Source: Siphonodentalium dalli
Taxonomy: Eukaryota; Mollusca; Scaphopoda; Gadilida; Siphonodentaliidae
Assembly: GCA_032622095.1 (NCBI GenBank)
Contig: CP136066.1
Location: forward strand, 147,281,559 to 147,345,558
DNA length: 64,000 nucleotides
Reading direction: 5' to 3'
Positions 49,034 through 60,930 of the stretch are shown one piece after another. A program made the position numbers and the translations under genes. The notes beneath the pieces are model-generated. The model saw only the letters and a list, made by a program, of their open reading frames with translations, had not been told where the DNA came from and made no database searches. Numbering within the stretch: the first letter of the stretch is position 1; the number at the start of each line of letters is the position of its first letter.

Positions 49034-50289
49034 CATGCATAAATTATTTAGCCAAATCCACATCCAATCTTGACTTATACCAACTTTAATTCTGGGCAAA
49101 TAACGCAATCTAGAGTTATCGGTCAGAAACCAAAACCAAAAGTCGAAAAAGGCCGTAACTCATATAAACATCTTTGAACTGAACCCATATTCAAATTTAT
49201 GGTTTAGGAACATATATATATATACCAACATAATAGTTACATTTTTTAACCCAAAAACTCATAAATCAACCATTTTTCATCTGCTCGGAACCAAATTTAG
49301 TATATGAGTTTCTCAACTTAAAATACAGATTGAGTCCAAATATGGGTTTGGTCCAATTTTTTATACCAGAGTTATGGCCTTATTCAACTAAGAATTATCC
49401 AGATTATAACCCAAGTAACATACAATTAATTAATACCTGCTTCTCTGTGAGAACCACAAGAGACAATGTGGTTTGATGACAAGGTGATTTGGGGGGCTAA
49501 CCCCGGGATCTTCGAAATGGCCGAATGGCCCTTTCCTTAATAACCCCTCAATCAAGAGTTATTTATAGCCCTCATATGTTAGCTCTTAAGAGAATCTGCC
49601 ACACAGCACTTTTTGATAAATTGATTTAGCTTTCTTTTTAACGACAATTTAGCCAGGGGAATTTATTTAACTAGACTATTGGAGCTCTAGGTCCTTGGAT
49701 GCTTGGACTTACATTGGATCAAACAGGGCAGAGATAGGTGATTTAACCCCTTTTACCCATTCCATGTTTTTTAACCTTTTCCATTATTAAATATCTATAT
49801 TATTTTGATACTCACATGGCAACTTGCAACAACATGAATAGAACTGCTTACACTATGATAGTGTTGACAGGCTCTATATATTAGATGCTATATTAACCCT
49901 TCTATTTTGACCCATACATAAAATAAGTTGTGTTATTACTGGTTATTATGTACATTTGTCTATACTACTTTAGATTACAACAGTATACTCTATAATTCAA
50001 CACCAAAATATTATTCCGATCATAACAATTTACCTTCGCCAAGGGATGGGTTAAACATCTGCCGATCATGATCAGCCTCTCATTATTTGTTCACATGCAG
50101 ATGTCTCATTTTAAATGGGTTTGCATTACACGCATACATAGCCTGTGTGACTGCTGGTCAGTATATTATATACTTGAATATCAACTAGCAGAAATACCTG
50201 AAGTACATGTGTTTGAAAGTGAAATAAAGGCTTAATGATAGCACAGGATAGCATTCATGGTACCTCTGCAATGAAATGATAAATATTTT
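49034..50289. other. Intergenic DNA, weak repeat similarity only
   Basis: 49,080-49,400 has repeated AACCCATATTCAAATTTATG and AACTCATA phrases like a decayed tandem-core element. No gene is seen. Confidence 0.35.
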
Positions 50290-50560
50290 GTCTACACGTT
50301 GGTGACACATACAGTGTTCTTTAGTCACTAATAGAGATATAGCCATACAAAGAAATGATTCAGAAGTACAGTACACAACTAAGTGATATAATTCAAATAC
50401 AATGATGTTCCCTAATTAATCTTTGATAAATATTTTAATTGGAAAAACATTGCATTACAGGTTTTTTTTTCCGTTCTCAAACTTCCCACCCACCCCCATC
50501 CATATGTCTAACTACATGTATTTAGTAACTTTTTTGCAGACCACCACACCCCATGGTCAC
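50290..50560 (+). repeat. Direct repeat, copy 1
   Basis: TAGTCACTAATAGAGATATA, CTAAGTGATATAATTC and TAATCTTTGATAAATA are matched in order at 52,640-52,890. Both copies then run into a CCACCCACCC-type tract and GCAGACC. Confidence 0.75.
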
Positions 50561-51111
50561 TATGCAATAATTATTGGACTGAACCCACATTCCAACTTGA
50601 CCTGTGCTGAGAAAAGCACACAAACCAACTTTGGCTCCTATCATATAACCCAAACTGGAGTTATCGGTCATAACCCAAAATGTTAATGGATGGACAGACA
50701 GACGGATAGACAGTGTCAGACTAATAACATAATACAACTGTTTTTTTTTAAATGGGCATTCAAAAAACATACACAAAGTTGAATAAAGTAATTTATTAAC
50801 CACTAACAAATCAAATAAATTTACACATAAATTAGAATAGGGATAAATTACAAATTTTTAAAAACAAAAAAATAAAAAAGATAGAAAGAATTAACAATTA
50901 AGGAAACAAATGTCAACAAAAGATCACAACGAACTCAGTCGCAGACAACATGAAACATTTCAAATTGAAAACACCAATTATTCAAAGAACTTTGGAAAGC
51001 AAACAAAAATTAAAGCAAGAAAAATCTGCAGACAAAATGATTATGTCAAGCGAAGATTCCAAATTCAAAACTGTATTTTCAAAGCATTATTGGTTATTTA
51101 TTGTATTTAAG

Positions 51112-51267
51112 AAATGAATGTAGTGGGTGTGTGTGTTGTTGGGGGATACGGCACTGCAGTCATTGGGCACATTGTGTGAATCGCAAAGTTGTTCTCATGA
51201 AATGTGCCCCCAATGACCACAGCGTCATATTCCCCAATAACACACACCAACTACATTCATTTCTTAT
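51112..51267. repeat. Imperfect foldback of about 65-bp arms
   Basis: AGAAATGAATGTAGTGGGTG at the left is mirrored by CCAACTACATTCATTTCT at the right. Inner parts CAGTCATTGGGCACATT and AATGTGCCCCCAATGACC also pair. The loop is about 25 bases. Confidence 0.85.
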
Positions 51268-52639
51268 ATTTATATAGCTTTTTGATGATTTATTCCCATA
51301 AAAAGCTGAGTGTATTCTTATTTATTTTCACAAAATCTGCTGAGAATTTGAGACTAGCCCATGAAGCACATTAAGTCAGCCCAAAATAAGATTTCCAAGC
51401 ACTTAGCAACAATAACATGATCAATATAAATAACTTGCTTCAGATGAAATTTGGCTGAACTTTGAGAAGCACGCCCAATTATTCTGCTGATCATTTTAGT
51501 GATAGGTCAACAATTTAATTTGTGACATTGTGTTCGTGTTACGGTCTGTGTGTTATTGGGATCTGTGTGTTTAAATGGTGGCCCAATTGGCAGTTGACCA
51601 ATCACTGACCACGATACAGTGTAACACAGACGGGCTATGTAAATTATGCTGATATAAATACTGTTCTGCCTGAACATGTAATAGTATTGAAAGTGGAATA
51701 CAAATGTATATCATTTAACACCCTATAGATCCCGCTTCCTAGAAAAAGTAGCTTCCAGGAAAATTGAGTTTTTGAACAAAATAACACTTGTGTCACTATT
51801 CTCGAGAAAACCGTTATTAAAAGATTTTGTTATTCAGTGATTTAGCAAGATATTTGCAAATCCAAATAAAAGAATGGTGACAGATAACAGAAGCCAAAAT
51901 GTGTGCAGACTTAGATATTTGTTGGCAGTTTTATTTTGTTTCTATTTGAATAACTACTTCAGGGCATATTTTGTCCATTGTGTTGACCGGACAGATCTAT
52001 TGGAAAATGTCAGTGATAGACTGAGTTCTGTGAAATACTGGTTAACTTTCTAATTGTTTGAGGAATGCCACAACATTGTAATGCTTCCAGTAACGATTGA
52101 GGAGCAATGTGCTCCTAACTATTGCACCATAAACAAACTTTTACTCCGAATGCAAAGGTACTGTAGCATATCTTTCAAGAGGTAGGGTGGTTGAGGGCTA
52201 AATATGCCCACAACAACTTCATAAAAATCCCATGGAAATGCAAAGTGACCATCTGGGATCCAACTTCCAGTTGATTGCAGGCTAATTAGCTCACCTGTGT
52301 GTACATATATGGCAAATTTTGTACCTGTGCATGGTTGGTTATTTGAAAAAGCGAGGCAGTCAAATGTATGCTATAATTATGTGCAATAACTAGGAATAGA
52401 GCATTATATTGAAACGCTATGATAACAGACATAAAATGTCAGTGTTCTTGCGTGCGTACTAAGTCTTACACATGTGTGCTCAATTTCCTGGTAGCCTTGT
52501 TCCCCCGGAAGTCGGATCTATAGGGTGTTCAATACCTGTTTCTCTCACATGAAATTATATGAATAGTTGCTTGAAGTAGCCTAAAAAACCAGCCAACTCA
52601 ATAGCTACACAGCTGGGCTACATGCACCGGTATAATATA

Positions 52640-52890
52640 ATCATGAGCTGGTGATGCATGTAGTGTTCAGTAGTCACTAATATGGGCATATCATACTCAG
52701 AAATGATGCAACAGGTTAGCACAGTACAATACTAAGTGATATAATTCCTATATCTTAATGTTTCCTAACTAATCTTTGATAAATACGTTGATTGGAAAAA
52801 ATTTACATCACACCTTTTTTCCGACCTCCTACCACCCACCCACCCCTCCCTTTGTCTGGAATTATTCTGCAGACCCCCCCCCCCCCGCTA
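52640..52890 (+). repeat. Direct repeat, copy 2
   Basis: Matches 50,290-50,560 at roughly three quarters identity by eye, including the C-rich tract, which here becomes a run of about 14 C. Confidence 0.75.
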
Positions 52891-53059
52891 TGTAGTGAAA
52901 TAAGACACTCTGTAAACAATGCAGGTGCAGGAGGCATAACTCCTGAAAACTTTAACAGGACCACTTTATGAACTCGTCCAAGAGATTCATCAGGTAGAGT
53001 CCATGATTCTAATTTAGTCAAAATAGAATCACGTTTGTTAAATTCCCATTTAATTTTTG

Positions 53060-53490
53060 AGTCACTGATTATTTTTTTTTATAGTGCCTTGATATACGGT
53101 TTTAATAACAATCTATGGCATAAAATATGATTAAAAGACTATAATTCATCACCATTTGGAATGTCTGTGTCTCAGAAGGTGCCCATAGAGCAATAGAAAA
53201 AAACTGAAATCATAGATACATTTCCCCCGTTGCAGCTCCCAGAATGCAACATAATTCAAACTATAGTTTATTTTCAATGGATGGGGAATAACTCTATATC
53301 TTTTTATAGAGTTATTCCCCTTCCTTTGAAATAATAGACTGTGCAGAAACTTGAGCACAAAACACACGTCGGTATCTCAACAAAAACATGTTCACAGTTT
53401 ATTACACCGAATAAATTGATAATGTTTTGGAGCATAATATGGCATATATTTTATATAATGTGATCTGGGGGTTCGAAAATTAAGTGGGCC
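53060..53490 (-). repeat. Dispersed repeat related to 59.2-60.15 kb
   Basis: Reverse complement similarity to 59,210-60,150: CACCATTTGGAATGTCTG, CAGAAGGTGCCCATAGAG, GAATAACTCTATATC and TTAAGTGGGCCTTTAAAG. Confidence 0.75.
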
Positions 53491-53905
53491 TTTAAAGTCT
53501 TTCAAACTGTTATATTTCAGAATTCGCTAGATTGAAAATATCCTAGCAAATTCTGAGGAAAGTGTACATCGTAAATTAAGCAAATTTTTTGTGGTGCAAG
53601 CTTTCTAAAATGACGGGAACAGAATAGTGGAAGCTAACAGTCCTATTAAGGCCATTTAATCATGTTTCATCGAATATGTAGCTACATTCCTATTTTATTC
53701 CACTTTATGCATTAATTTATTCGTTTAAACCATCAGAAATGCTAAAGTAAAGAGGCGTGATTTTTTGTTGATACGTCACTGAGACAGCAATGTCGTGAAG
53801 TGAAAGGTTACTTTGCGCATAGTCCTTTCTTGAAGTATAATACACATACCGGTAAGATATAGCTAAAATTTAATACACAGCATAACATCAAACAGGTATA
53901 AGATA

Positions 53906-54655
53906 AATAGTCTTCTCGGTCCACAACAGTTTGAGACATAATTTGGGATGAGGCTGTTTTGGACCGAGTCACGCCTGTTGTTCATTCAAAATACATGTAT
54001 GTCCTACAAGTTGAGTCCAGACATTCACATAAACCCCCTGATAATCATCTAACATGTCTTCAAAATGATATATCACATACCATGATAGAAAAAAGGTATA
54101 GTGATGATACAATCGTTTAATGTATTGATTACATGCATTTTTTTATAGCGCACCAAATCAAAATTCTCTGGAAAACAAGGCTTGTTTACTTATACAGTAA
54201 TGCTCTAATTAATCGACCTCTTAACCACAGCAGAATTATGGGTAACTTTTCAGGATTTAGTCGGAAATATGGCTTGTTGCCATTCATCGGAAAGCTTTCG
54301 GTGAGAGCTTTCCGATGAATGGCAACAAGCCATATTTCCGACTAAATCCTGAAAAGTTACCCATAATTCTGCTGTGGTTAAGAGGTCAATTAATTAGAGC
54401 ATTACTGTATATCTCATTAACAGATCTCTGATATATGCATGTTTGATATCATCATGCTTGGGAAAGGCTGCCCTCTATGTTCATATATGCAAAGCTTCCA
54501 TTTGATCTAATCTGACGGCATACAAGCAAGATAACTACCAACCACGATTCTGAGCGTAAAGTCCGTTATAGAAGAGTAACGGAATGGGACGAGGTCCAAA
54601 ACAGCATCAACCCAACTGATATCCCAAGCTGTTGTTGACTGAGAAGACTTGGTCT
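53906..54655. repeat. Inverted repeat pair around foldback copy 7
   Basis: AGTCTTCTCGGTCCACAACA near 53,908 through GCTGTTTTGGACCGAG is matched in inverse at 54,585-54,655 (GTCCAAAACAGCATCAACCC, GACTGAGAAGACTTGG). Arms are about 70 bases. Confidence 0.7.
54195..54407. mobile_element. Family D foldback element, copy 7
   Basis: TA-flanked. Both arms carry the private variants ATGCTCTAATTAAT and ACCTCTTAACC. Centre GCTTTCGGTGAGAGC. It lies between the halves of another inverted repeat (53,906 and 54,585). Confidence 0.92.
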
Positions 54656-55074
54656 AGCCATTTTACTGTGAATAGCCATAGATAAGAGTTCCTAGTCTGA
54701 GGATATGCATGTCTCATTGGCAGAGCTTATATTCAGATGACTGAGATCCATTGAATTATTCCCCATATCACATTCCTCAAAGGTAGTGCATTCTATTTCT
54801 AGCAAGTTTTATAAACATTCCGGGGTATAAAATAATAAATATGATTTTGACACCTGTCCAGAAAAGCTTCCATCAATTAATGTTGATTTCATTTAGAACT
54901 TTTCTCATATAATACTGGGACAGTAAAAGGATAAAAAGGTATTACACCAGGCAGGTAGCTCCAGAATTCCTGGGGATGTTGATCAAATTGTCAGATAAGA
55001 TCATATATCACATGTGTAAGCAGCTGCACAGCTGAACTAGAAAATAATATGCTATTATTTTCTTAAATGCTGTC

Positions 55075-55940
55075 AGTAAAAGAGAGATAACTCTATCAAG
55101 AATTTGAGTAGGTATTGTTTTTTGACCAGGGATAGAAGAAGCCGTGAAAAGCAAGGGGGGATTTCAACCTTCAGACGGTAGTTTTTCCCCCAATGCAAAT
55201 TATGCAGAAGCCACTGCATGCCTCTCTGCTCTGTCACCCCCTGTTTGGGACTTTCAAACAAATCTGGATCCCAGTCACCCAAGGTAAACCTGGGTGAATA
55301 TAAATCTGATTGGTTCTTGAGAAGACGTTTTAAGGATTACTACAAAAGTAAAGGGTTATGTCCCTTGCTCCTCCCCTAATACACCTGGTGGCCCCATTCA
55401 AACAAATCTGAATTCCAGTCGCTTGGGGACATCCACACCAAATATGATCGCATTGGCATTCAGTCATGTGGTTCTGGAGAAGAAGACCTTTTAAGAATAG
55501 AGGAAAAAGGTTATGTCCGTGACTCTGCCCCTATTTGCCAGTGACCACATTTGAACAAATCTGAATCCCAGGCACACAAAGACCCTCCATTCCAAATATA
55601 AGCTAACTAGGCCTAACGGTTCTTGAGAAGAATTCGTTTTAAGAATTACTATGGAGGGCAAGAATTATGGCACTGGCGTCAAAACTATTTGACCGGGTGA
55701 CCTCATTTGAACAAATCTGAATCCTAATCATAAAAGGACCCTCCATACCAAATAAAAGCTACATTAAGTTTTAATGGTTCTTGAGAAGAATTTGTTTTAA
55801 GAATTACTATGGAAGGAAAGAGCTATGGCCTTGGCTTCCCACCTATTTGACTTAGTAACCTCATTTGAACAATGCTGAATGTTGACAGAAGAGGAGTGAT
55901 GACTATAGCTCAATCAGAGATATCGTCTCAGGTGAGCTAA
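55075..55940. mobile_element. Pearl-like element with about 150-bp tandem core
   Basis: A unit around TTTGAACAAATCTGAATCCC and GGTTCTTGAGAAGAA occurs about five times at 140-160-bp spacing (about 55,255, 55,400, 55,552, 55,708, 55,862). It closes with ATATCGTCTCAGGTGAGCTA. Confidence 0.75.
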
Positions 55941-56112
55941 AAAGATATTTGTAGTCTCGAAAATGGGTTTTATAAAAAGTATGTTGTTGTTGTAATTTTG
56001 GCCTGGAAGAGATACACCATCTTTAAAATTATGGCAGGGAGTTTCAATTGCAAAAATTTCCAAAATGAGACAATATTAGCCAGTGGCATATCCTCAAAAA
56101 GGTGACTGCAGA

Positions 56113-56550
56113 TCAGCTTCGTATGAAGAAACATCGTAATCCCTGAACGCACCTCTGGAATGTAGTTTTATTGGGAACAACTTGTAGTCCAGGAGAATTC
56201 TGATCTAAATCTTCACAATCATCTGGACCATCACTGATTTTAAAGTAAGAAGTGATGAACGTCCGGCACATGGGGCAACTGTCTAACGATTTCAAACATG
56301 ACGTACAAACACATGCATGTCTACACGGCAATAACGCACACTGAACTGCACTAGATTGGCAGACGACGCATTCAGTAGCATTGTCATCACATACAGACTC
56401 CGAAGGATCTCCAGAATCAGAAAATGCACCCTCCTCTCCAGAACTCGGCAGATTCAGGTCAGGTTTTGGGGATTTTGGGTCACGGCTTGTCTGATTTAGG
56501 TCAGAGTTCATTTCAGTGTCTGTTGTAGGTTGAGCATTAATGTAGAGTGA
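56113..56550 (-). CDS. CGRRF1: CGRRF1-type RING-finger E3 ligase, last exon
   Basis: The exon begins after an ATTTGTAG acceptor (minus strand) with SLYINAQPTTDTE and stops at TGA 56,113-56,115. It contains a C3HC4 RING: CVVC, then LLPCRHACVCTSC, then CPMC, with all eight zinc ligands present. The compact form with LLPCRH, CPMCR and the RING close to the C-terminus is that of CGRRF1, a growth-regulating membrane-associated E3 ubiquitin ligase in mammals. A serine- and acid-rich stretch of about 55 residues precedes the RING and about 50 residues follow it, somewhat longer than in vertebrates. The exon joins in phase 0 to the upstream exon at 59,072-59,179. A standalone small RING protein starting at the ATG at 56,511 is possible but less likely. 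Confidence 0.8.
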   Translation of the reverse strand, partial: SLYINAQPTTDTEMNSDLNQTSRDPKSPKPDLNLPSSGEEGAFSDSGDPSESVCDDNATECVVCQSSAVQCALLPCRHACVCTSCLKSLDSCPMCRTFITSYFKISDGPDDCEDLDQNSPGLQVVPNKTTFQRCVQGLRCFFIRS

Positions 56551-57092
56551 CTACAAATAGATGGTAAAATATTAATGGTAACATATAACGATCTCAATTG
56601 GAGCTGCATTCTGAAGTCATGTGAAATCATCCGCTAAAGTATTTATATATGGAAGGCAATGATAATTTAGCAGTTGCCCGTTATTACATTTCGCACTCTG
56701 TTAATCTTTCACATTTTATTTTTAAAATGAGTTTAAAATATTAATTTTTTGACAAAATGTTAAATTGTTCAGTTACAATCATAATACATAAGACTATGTC
56801 AAGATAAGTTTGATTACAAATTTGCAATGCTGAACACCGCAACATCACTGTGTTCACAAATAAAAATTGACAACCACCGGATTTCAGCATTGATAAAAAT
56901 TTCCTATTCTACGTTTAATTCCATTCATTTCAACATTGAAATAATTATTAGAACTCATACAGTACATAAAATAGCCACATGCAAAATTAAATTTTGATTT
57001 CTTGCAATTATTAAAATATGAAAATTATAATTATTGAAGAGGCACTCCTCAGATGAGAGTGGTGCCTGGCAGGGATTGGTCAATTACCGTAC

Positions 57093-57352
57093 TTAACCCA
57101 ACCATGACTGCTGCTTCCTGAAATTTTCGAAAACCCTGTGCCAATGCATTCTCTTATATATGCGAGTCTCCCATAGGGAGCCTCGCATATATAAGAGAAT
57201 ACATTGGCCTAACAATATTTACATTGACATTGTCAGCCAGTGCATTCTCTTATATATGCGAGGCTCCATATGGGAGACTCGCATATATAAGAGAATGCAC
57301 TGGCATCGGATCTTTAATGCTGCACCAGCATAGCTCCTGTCATGATATGGTT
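57093..57352 (+). mobile_element. Family B twin-hairpin MITE, best preserved copy
   Basis: TTAA at the left; the right end is TCATGATATGGTTAT. Both hairpins are almost perfect, with cores GCGAGTCTCCCATAGGGAGC and GCGAGGCTCCATATGGGAGA. It lies in a CGRRF1 intron. Confidence 0.88.
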
Positions 57353-58189
57353 ATTATAATCAGATGGGAATACATGTCAACGACACGCACATACAAAAAA
57401 TACAAACATTAATCAACTACATCTACTATAATGACCATATAACCTGTGTGGGTGGAGTCATTTTTTATAAGATACCTGTGACCCAAAGTCAATCCTATGA
57501 CAGTAAATAATACGAAACAAATAACACACACGTGTTGAATACATATAGGTTATCACCACCATGTGTGTTTCCGAGATCCGTATTTAAGTCGAGCTACCTT
57601 CTATGGGCTGTATATCATCGAGTCCATCAGAACTAGACAATACGCGGCCCAGAGAAATTAGCAAGACTTGTATACCAATCTCGGGAACACACAAAGTGGT
57701 GATTTATAACCAGTTTACTTTACAATTTACACAACAGACTATCGTCAATAAGTTAGTATTTTATGAGAACTATGTCATTGGTGGTATATAGATAATGCAC
57801 TGCACAGATGACATCATGGTGCATCACAATCAGGACTAACGACATCAACTATTCATTTTTTTAAATTAGTGTTCTCACCATTGTCATCGCAAACGACTCA
57901 ATTGAATGGATATAATAGATCTTTTAAACCCATATTATGAAAATAATAGGACTAATTGATGCCAATTGGCGGGCTAATCATACTTTGATACTTTGTTTAC
58001 AAACGAAGCGAGCCTCTCCACATGTCATGTGCAGCCGCTGTTGCCAACCAGGATACGACTTGTTGCCATGCTGGACACAAAATCGGAACTCCTAGACGTT
58101 TCACATGTATTTGAGGTAAAATAGCCAAATTGTAAGATAAAGTACCAGATCAGTTGTTGTGATACTGAACGTATATATGTGGAAAGTAA
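57353..58189. other. CGRRF1 intron DNA, nothing recognised
   Basis: No exon or repeat recognised between the family B copy and the AATTAC-rich block. Confidence 0.35.
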
Positions 58190-58350
58190 TTACGTGTAAT
58201 TGAAAAAGTAATCAAATTTTATGTCTATTTATCCAAGTAAATAACTACTTTCAATTACTTGTAATTTGAGAAATGACCCAATTACAAATTACTCTCAATT
58301 ACTTGAGTAAAATTAATTAATTATTGTCAATTACAATTACAAATTACAAC
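58190..58350. repeat. AATTAC-rich block
   Basis: Many overlapping AATTAC/GTAATT words, related to 15,957-16,065 in inverse. Confidence 0.7.
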
Positions 58351-58477
58351 TTATCGCTGGTGCCTGAGAACACAGTATTTTTATTAATTTGAACTTAATC
58401 TGACATGCCGAACAAACCCACATGCGAAGAGAGAATTTACTATGGCCAGATTTGATTCTACCAACCCTGAGTTTATT

Positions 58478-58850
58478 GTGCCTGTCATTTGCAGAATGAG
58501 GTCCCCAGAGGGTGAATTTAGTGGCGCTATCCCACATAGCGGGCTAGCATAACTAAATTCACCCTCTGGGAACCTCATTCTGCATGGCCTCATCTGCTAT
58601 GGGAGACATAGACTCAGATTGAAGTTCCCAAATGGTGAATATTGTGATGTACACCCATTGCGAACCTCGATTATGCAATGTGTCATCTGCCAATTTGGGG
58701 ATATAGAGAAACTAAACTAAAAAAGAAATAGAATCTATGTGAAGAAGTGTCTGTAGAAATTTGATAATAAAGAAACTTTCCAGAGAAGATGAGGCCTATA
58801 AAGCAGAATGAGGTCCACAGAGGGTGAATTTAGTGATGCTGGCCCACTAT
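58478..58850. mobile_element. Family A hAT-like MITE, rearranged long form
   Basis: The left palindrome (58,491-58,583), an inverse-oriented interior (CACCCATTGCGAACCTCGAT, ATCTGCCAATTTGGGG) and a right arm fragment at 58,800 are present. The outer CAAGCC ends are missing. Confidence 0.7.
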
Positions 58851-59071
58851 GGATGGATGTTTACATTCTGGGAAGACTATATGTCTTGACGTATGTATAA
58901 TATTTATGTGCAAAAGATAAGAAAAATATACAAAGTTATATTATGTTTTATAGACCCACTCTAAACCTGCCATAGTAAATGCATGTGGCTCCAGTCAGTC
59001 ATTATTTATTTGGATATTTCCCAGACCATGATGCAACATTGTTTAACCGTAAAACAGTCTATGTAATATAC

Positions 59072-59179
59072 CTGTAGACTGAAGACTGCCCTATTGTTGA
59101 GTTTGAGGTATTGGCTGATTATTTTGGATGTGTCTGTACAGAGTCGGTCACTGAGGTGAATTATAGTGACACTGGCAAC
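59072..59179 (-). CDS. CGRRF1: CGRRF1 exon upstream of the RING exon
   Basis: On the minus strand a TATTTCAG acceptor precedes and GTATAT follows 36 whole codons: VASVTIIHLSDRLCTDTSKI and then ISQYLKLNNRAVFSLQ. This resembles the part of CGRRF1 before its RING region (a VSVIHIPDR-like strand followed by an ILYQYLL-like helix). The join FSLQ-SLYINA continues the alignment without gap. Earlier CGRRF1 exons were not found in 59.2-64 kb and probably lie beyond the window. Confidence 0.72.
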
Positions 59180-59209
59180 CTGAAATATGAGAGGTTTCAC
59201 AAAACTATA

Positions 59210-60165
59210 ATTACAGTTAAAGGCCCACTTAATTTTCAAACCCTCAGATTACATTATATAAAATATATGCCATATTATATACCATTTGAAAGAGGAAGCT
59301 CCAAAACATTGTATTATCAACTTATCCGGTGTAATAAACTGAGTTTCCAACGCATTTTGTCATCTAGATTGCAGTAAAAAGCAGTATTATTTCCAATGCA
59401 GGGGGAATAACTCTATATATTAAAGATAGAGATCTTCCCCTTCCATTGAAAAAGTTTGAATTCTGTTGCATTCTGGGATCCAAAGGGTGTGGGAAGTCAT
59501 TCTGTGAGTTCAGCAGTTTTCTATTTCTCAGTATATCAAGTCACTATAACAAAAATAATAGGCGACTAGAAAATTAAGGGGGCCTTTAAAGGTCCACTTA
59601 ATTTTATAACCCCCCTCCCAGATCACATTATGTAAAATATATAGTATATACCATTTGAAAAGGGAAGCTCCAAAACATTGTATTATCAACTATTCCAGTG
59701 TACTAAACTGAACATGTTGAACATTTTTGTTGAGGTACCAACATGTTTTCTGTGCTTAAGTTTCATCTGGACTGTACTGCAAAGTCTATTATTTTCAATG
59801 GAAGGGGAATAACTCTATATCTTAGTTTGGTTCAAACAATATTTATTCCATTCCAAATAAAATATATAATTAATGAGCATGACACATGTATATATGTAGA
59901 GACTTGGAGGGAGAAGATGATTTGATAACAAGCTTATATAGAGTCATATCTTAGTTTGAATTCTGTTGCATTCTGCGGGAAATGTTTCTATGATTTCAGC
60001 TATTTTCTATTACTTTATGGGCACCTTCTGAGACACAGACGTTCCAAATGGTGATGAATTATACATGTAGTATTTAATCATATTTTATGTCAGATTGTTC
60101 TTAATGCACTGTAACAAAAATAATCGGTGACTCAAAAATTCAATGGGCCTTTAACACTTAGAAAT
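59210..60165 (+). repeat. Two tandem copies of a dispersed repeat
   Basis: GGCCCACTTAATTTTCAAAC at 59,220 recurs as GGTCCACTTAATTTTATAAC at 59,588. Each unit holds AGCTCCAAAACATTGTATTA and GGGGAATAACTCTATAT and ends near GGGCCTTTAA. It lies next to a CGRRF1 exon. Confidence 0.8.
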
Positions 60166-60239
60166 ACATGTATCTTAAAAGGACATGGCTCGTTCCTACC
60201 CAAAATTATCTTAAAACATACATTCGCGGAAGATTTCAG

Positions 60240-60930
60240 AACAAATTTGATGATATAGCAATAAAAATACGTGATTTATTCTTAGATATTTTGTTAAAAT
60301 TGACTTAATTGAGATTGTTTCATTTGTGCCGGTTAAATTTTCAATCAGCGGACAAATAAAAATTGCACCTGTGCACCAAGGAAAGATAATCTAGAGAGCT
60401 CTATCGTTGCTCTGAAACGGGTATGGTACTACCTAATTTTGATTAATAACTGTATTTGTTCTGGGCATGATTTTTGTGGTCGAAGTTATATTTTTTACAC
60501 ATTGGGTATGCATATTGCTAATGACAATGATTGATGTCAGACAAGATAGCTAATTACGATCAATACCAAGTTAACTAACCATCATTTATATTTCAATGTA
60601 CTGATCATACATGTAGGTCGCGAATCGCGATATACTAGCCTATAGTTGATAATATCTAAATTCAAGTAACTACATCCAATACCAATACGGCGGTACGCAT
60701 ACATGTATGTCGGATATTGACCAATATACCTGGAATATGTCAGTTGGCAATGCTAAGAACAAAAAGTTATGAGGGCCTAAAAGACTTGGAGCATTTGCAC
60801 TCAACCCAATCATGGCATGGCTTCTATACAATGATGGAGATAATAAAATACACTACACATTTCCACAATGAACATACAATGTATTATATATTATGTCCAC
60901 AGTTTAATACAGCTTGCCCGGCAGTAACTT
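60240..60930 (-). repeat. Uninterrupted copy of the dispersed repeat split at 5.7 kb
   Basis: The reverse complement matches 5,260-5,705 and then 8,052-8,170 without the 2.34-kb insert. It reads GGTATTGATCGTAATTAGCT then ATCTTGTCTGACATC across the point of insertion. Confidence 0.78.
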
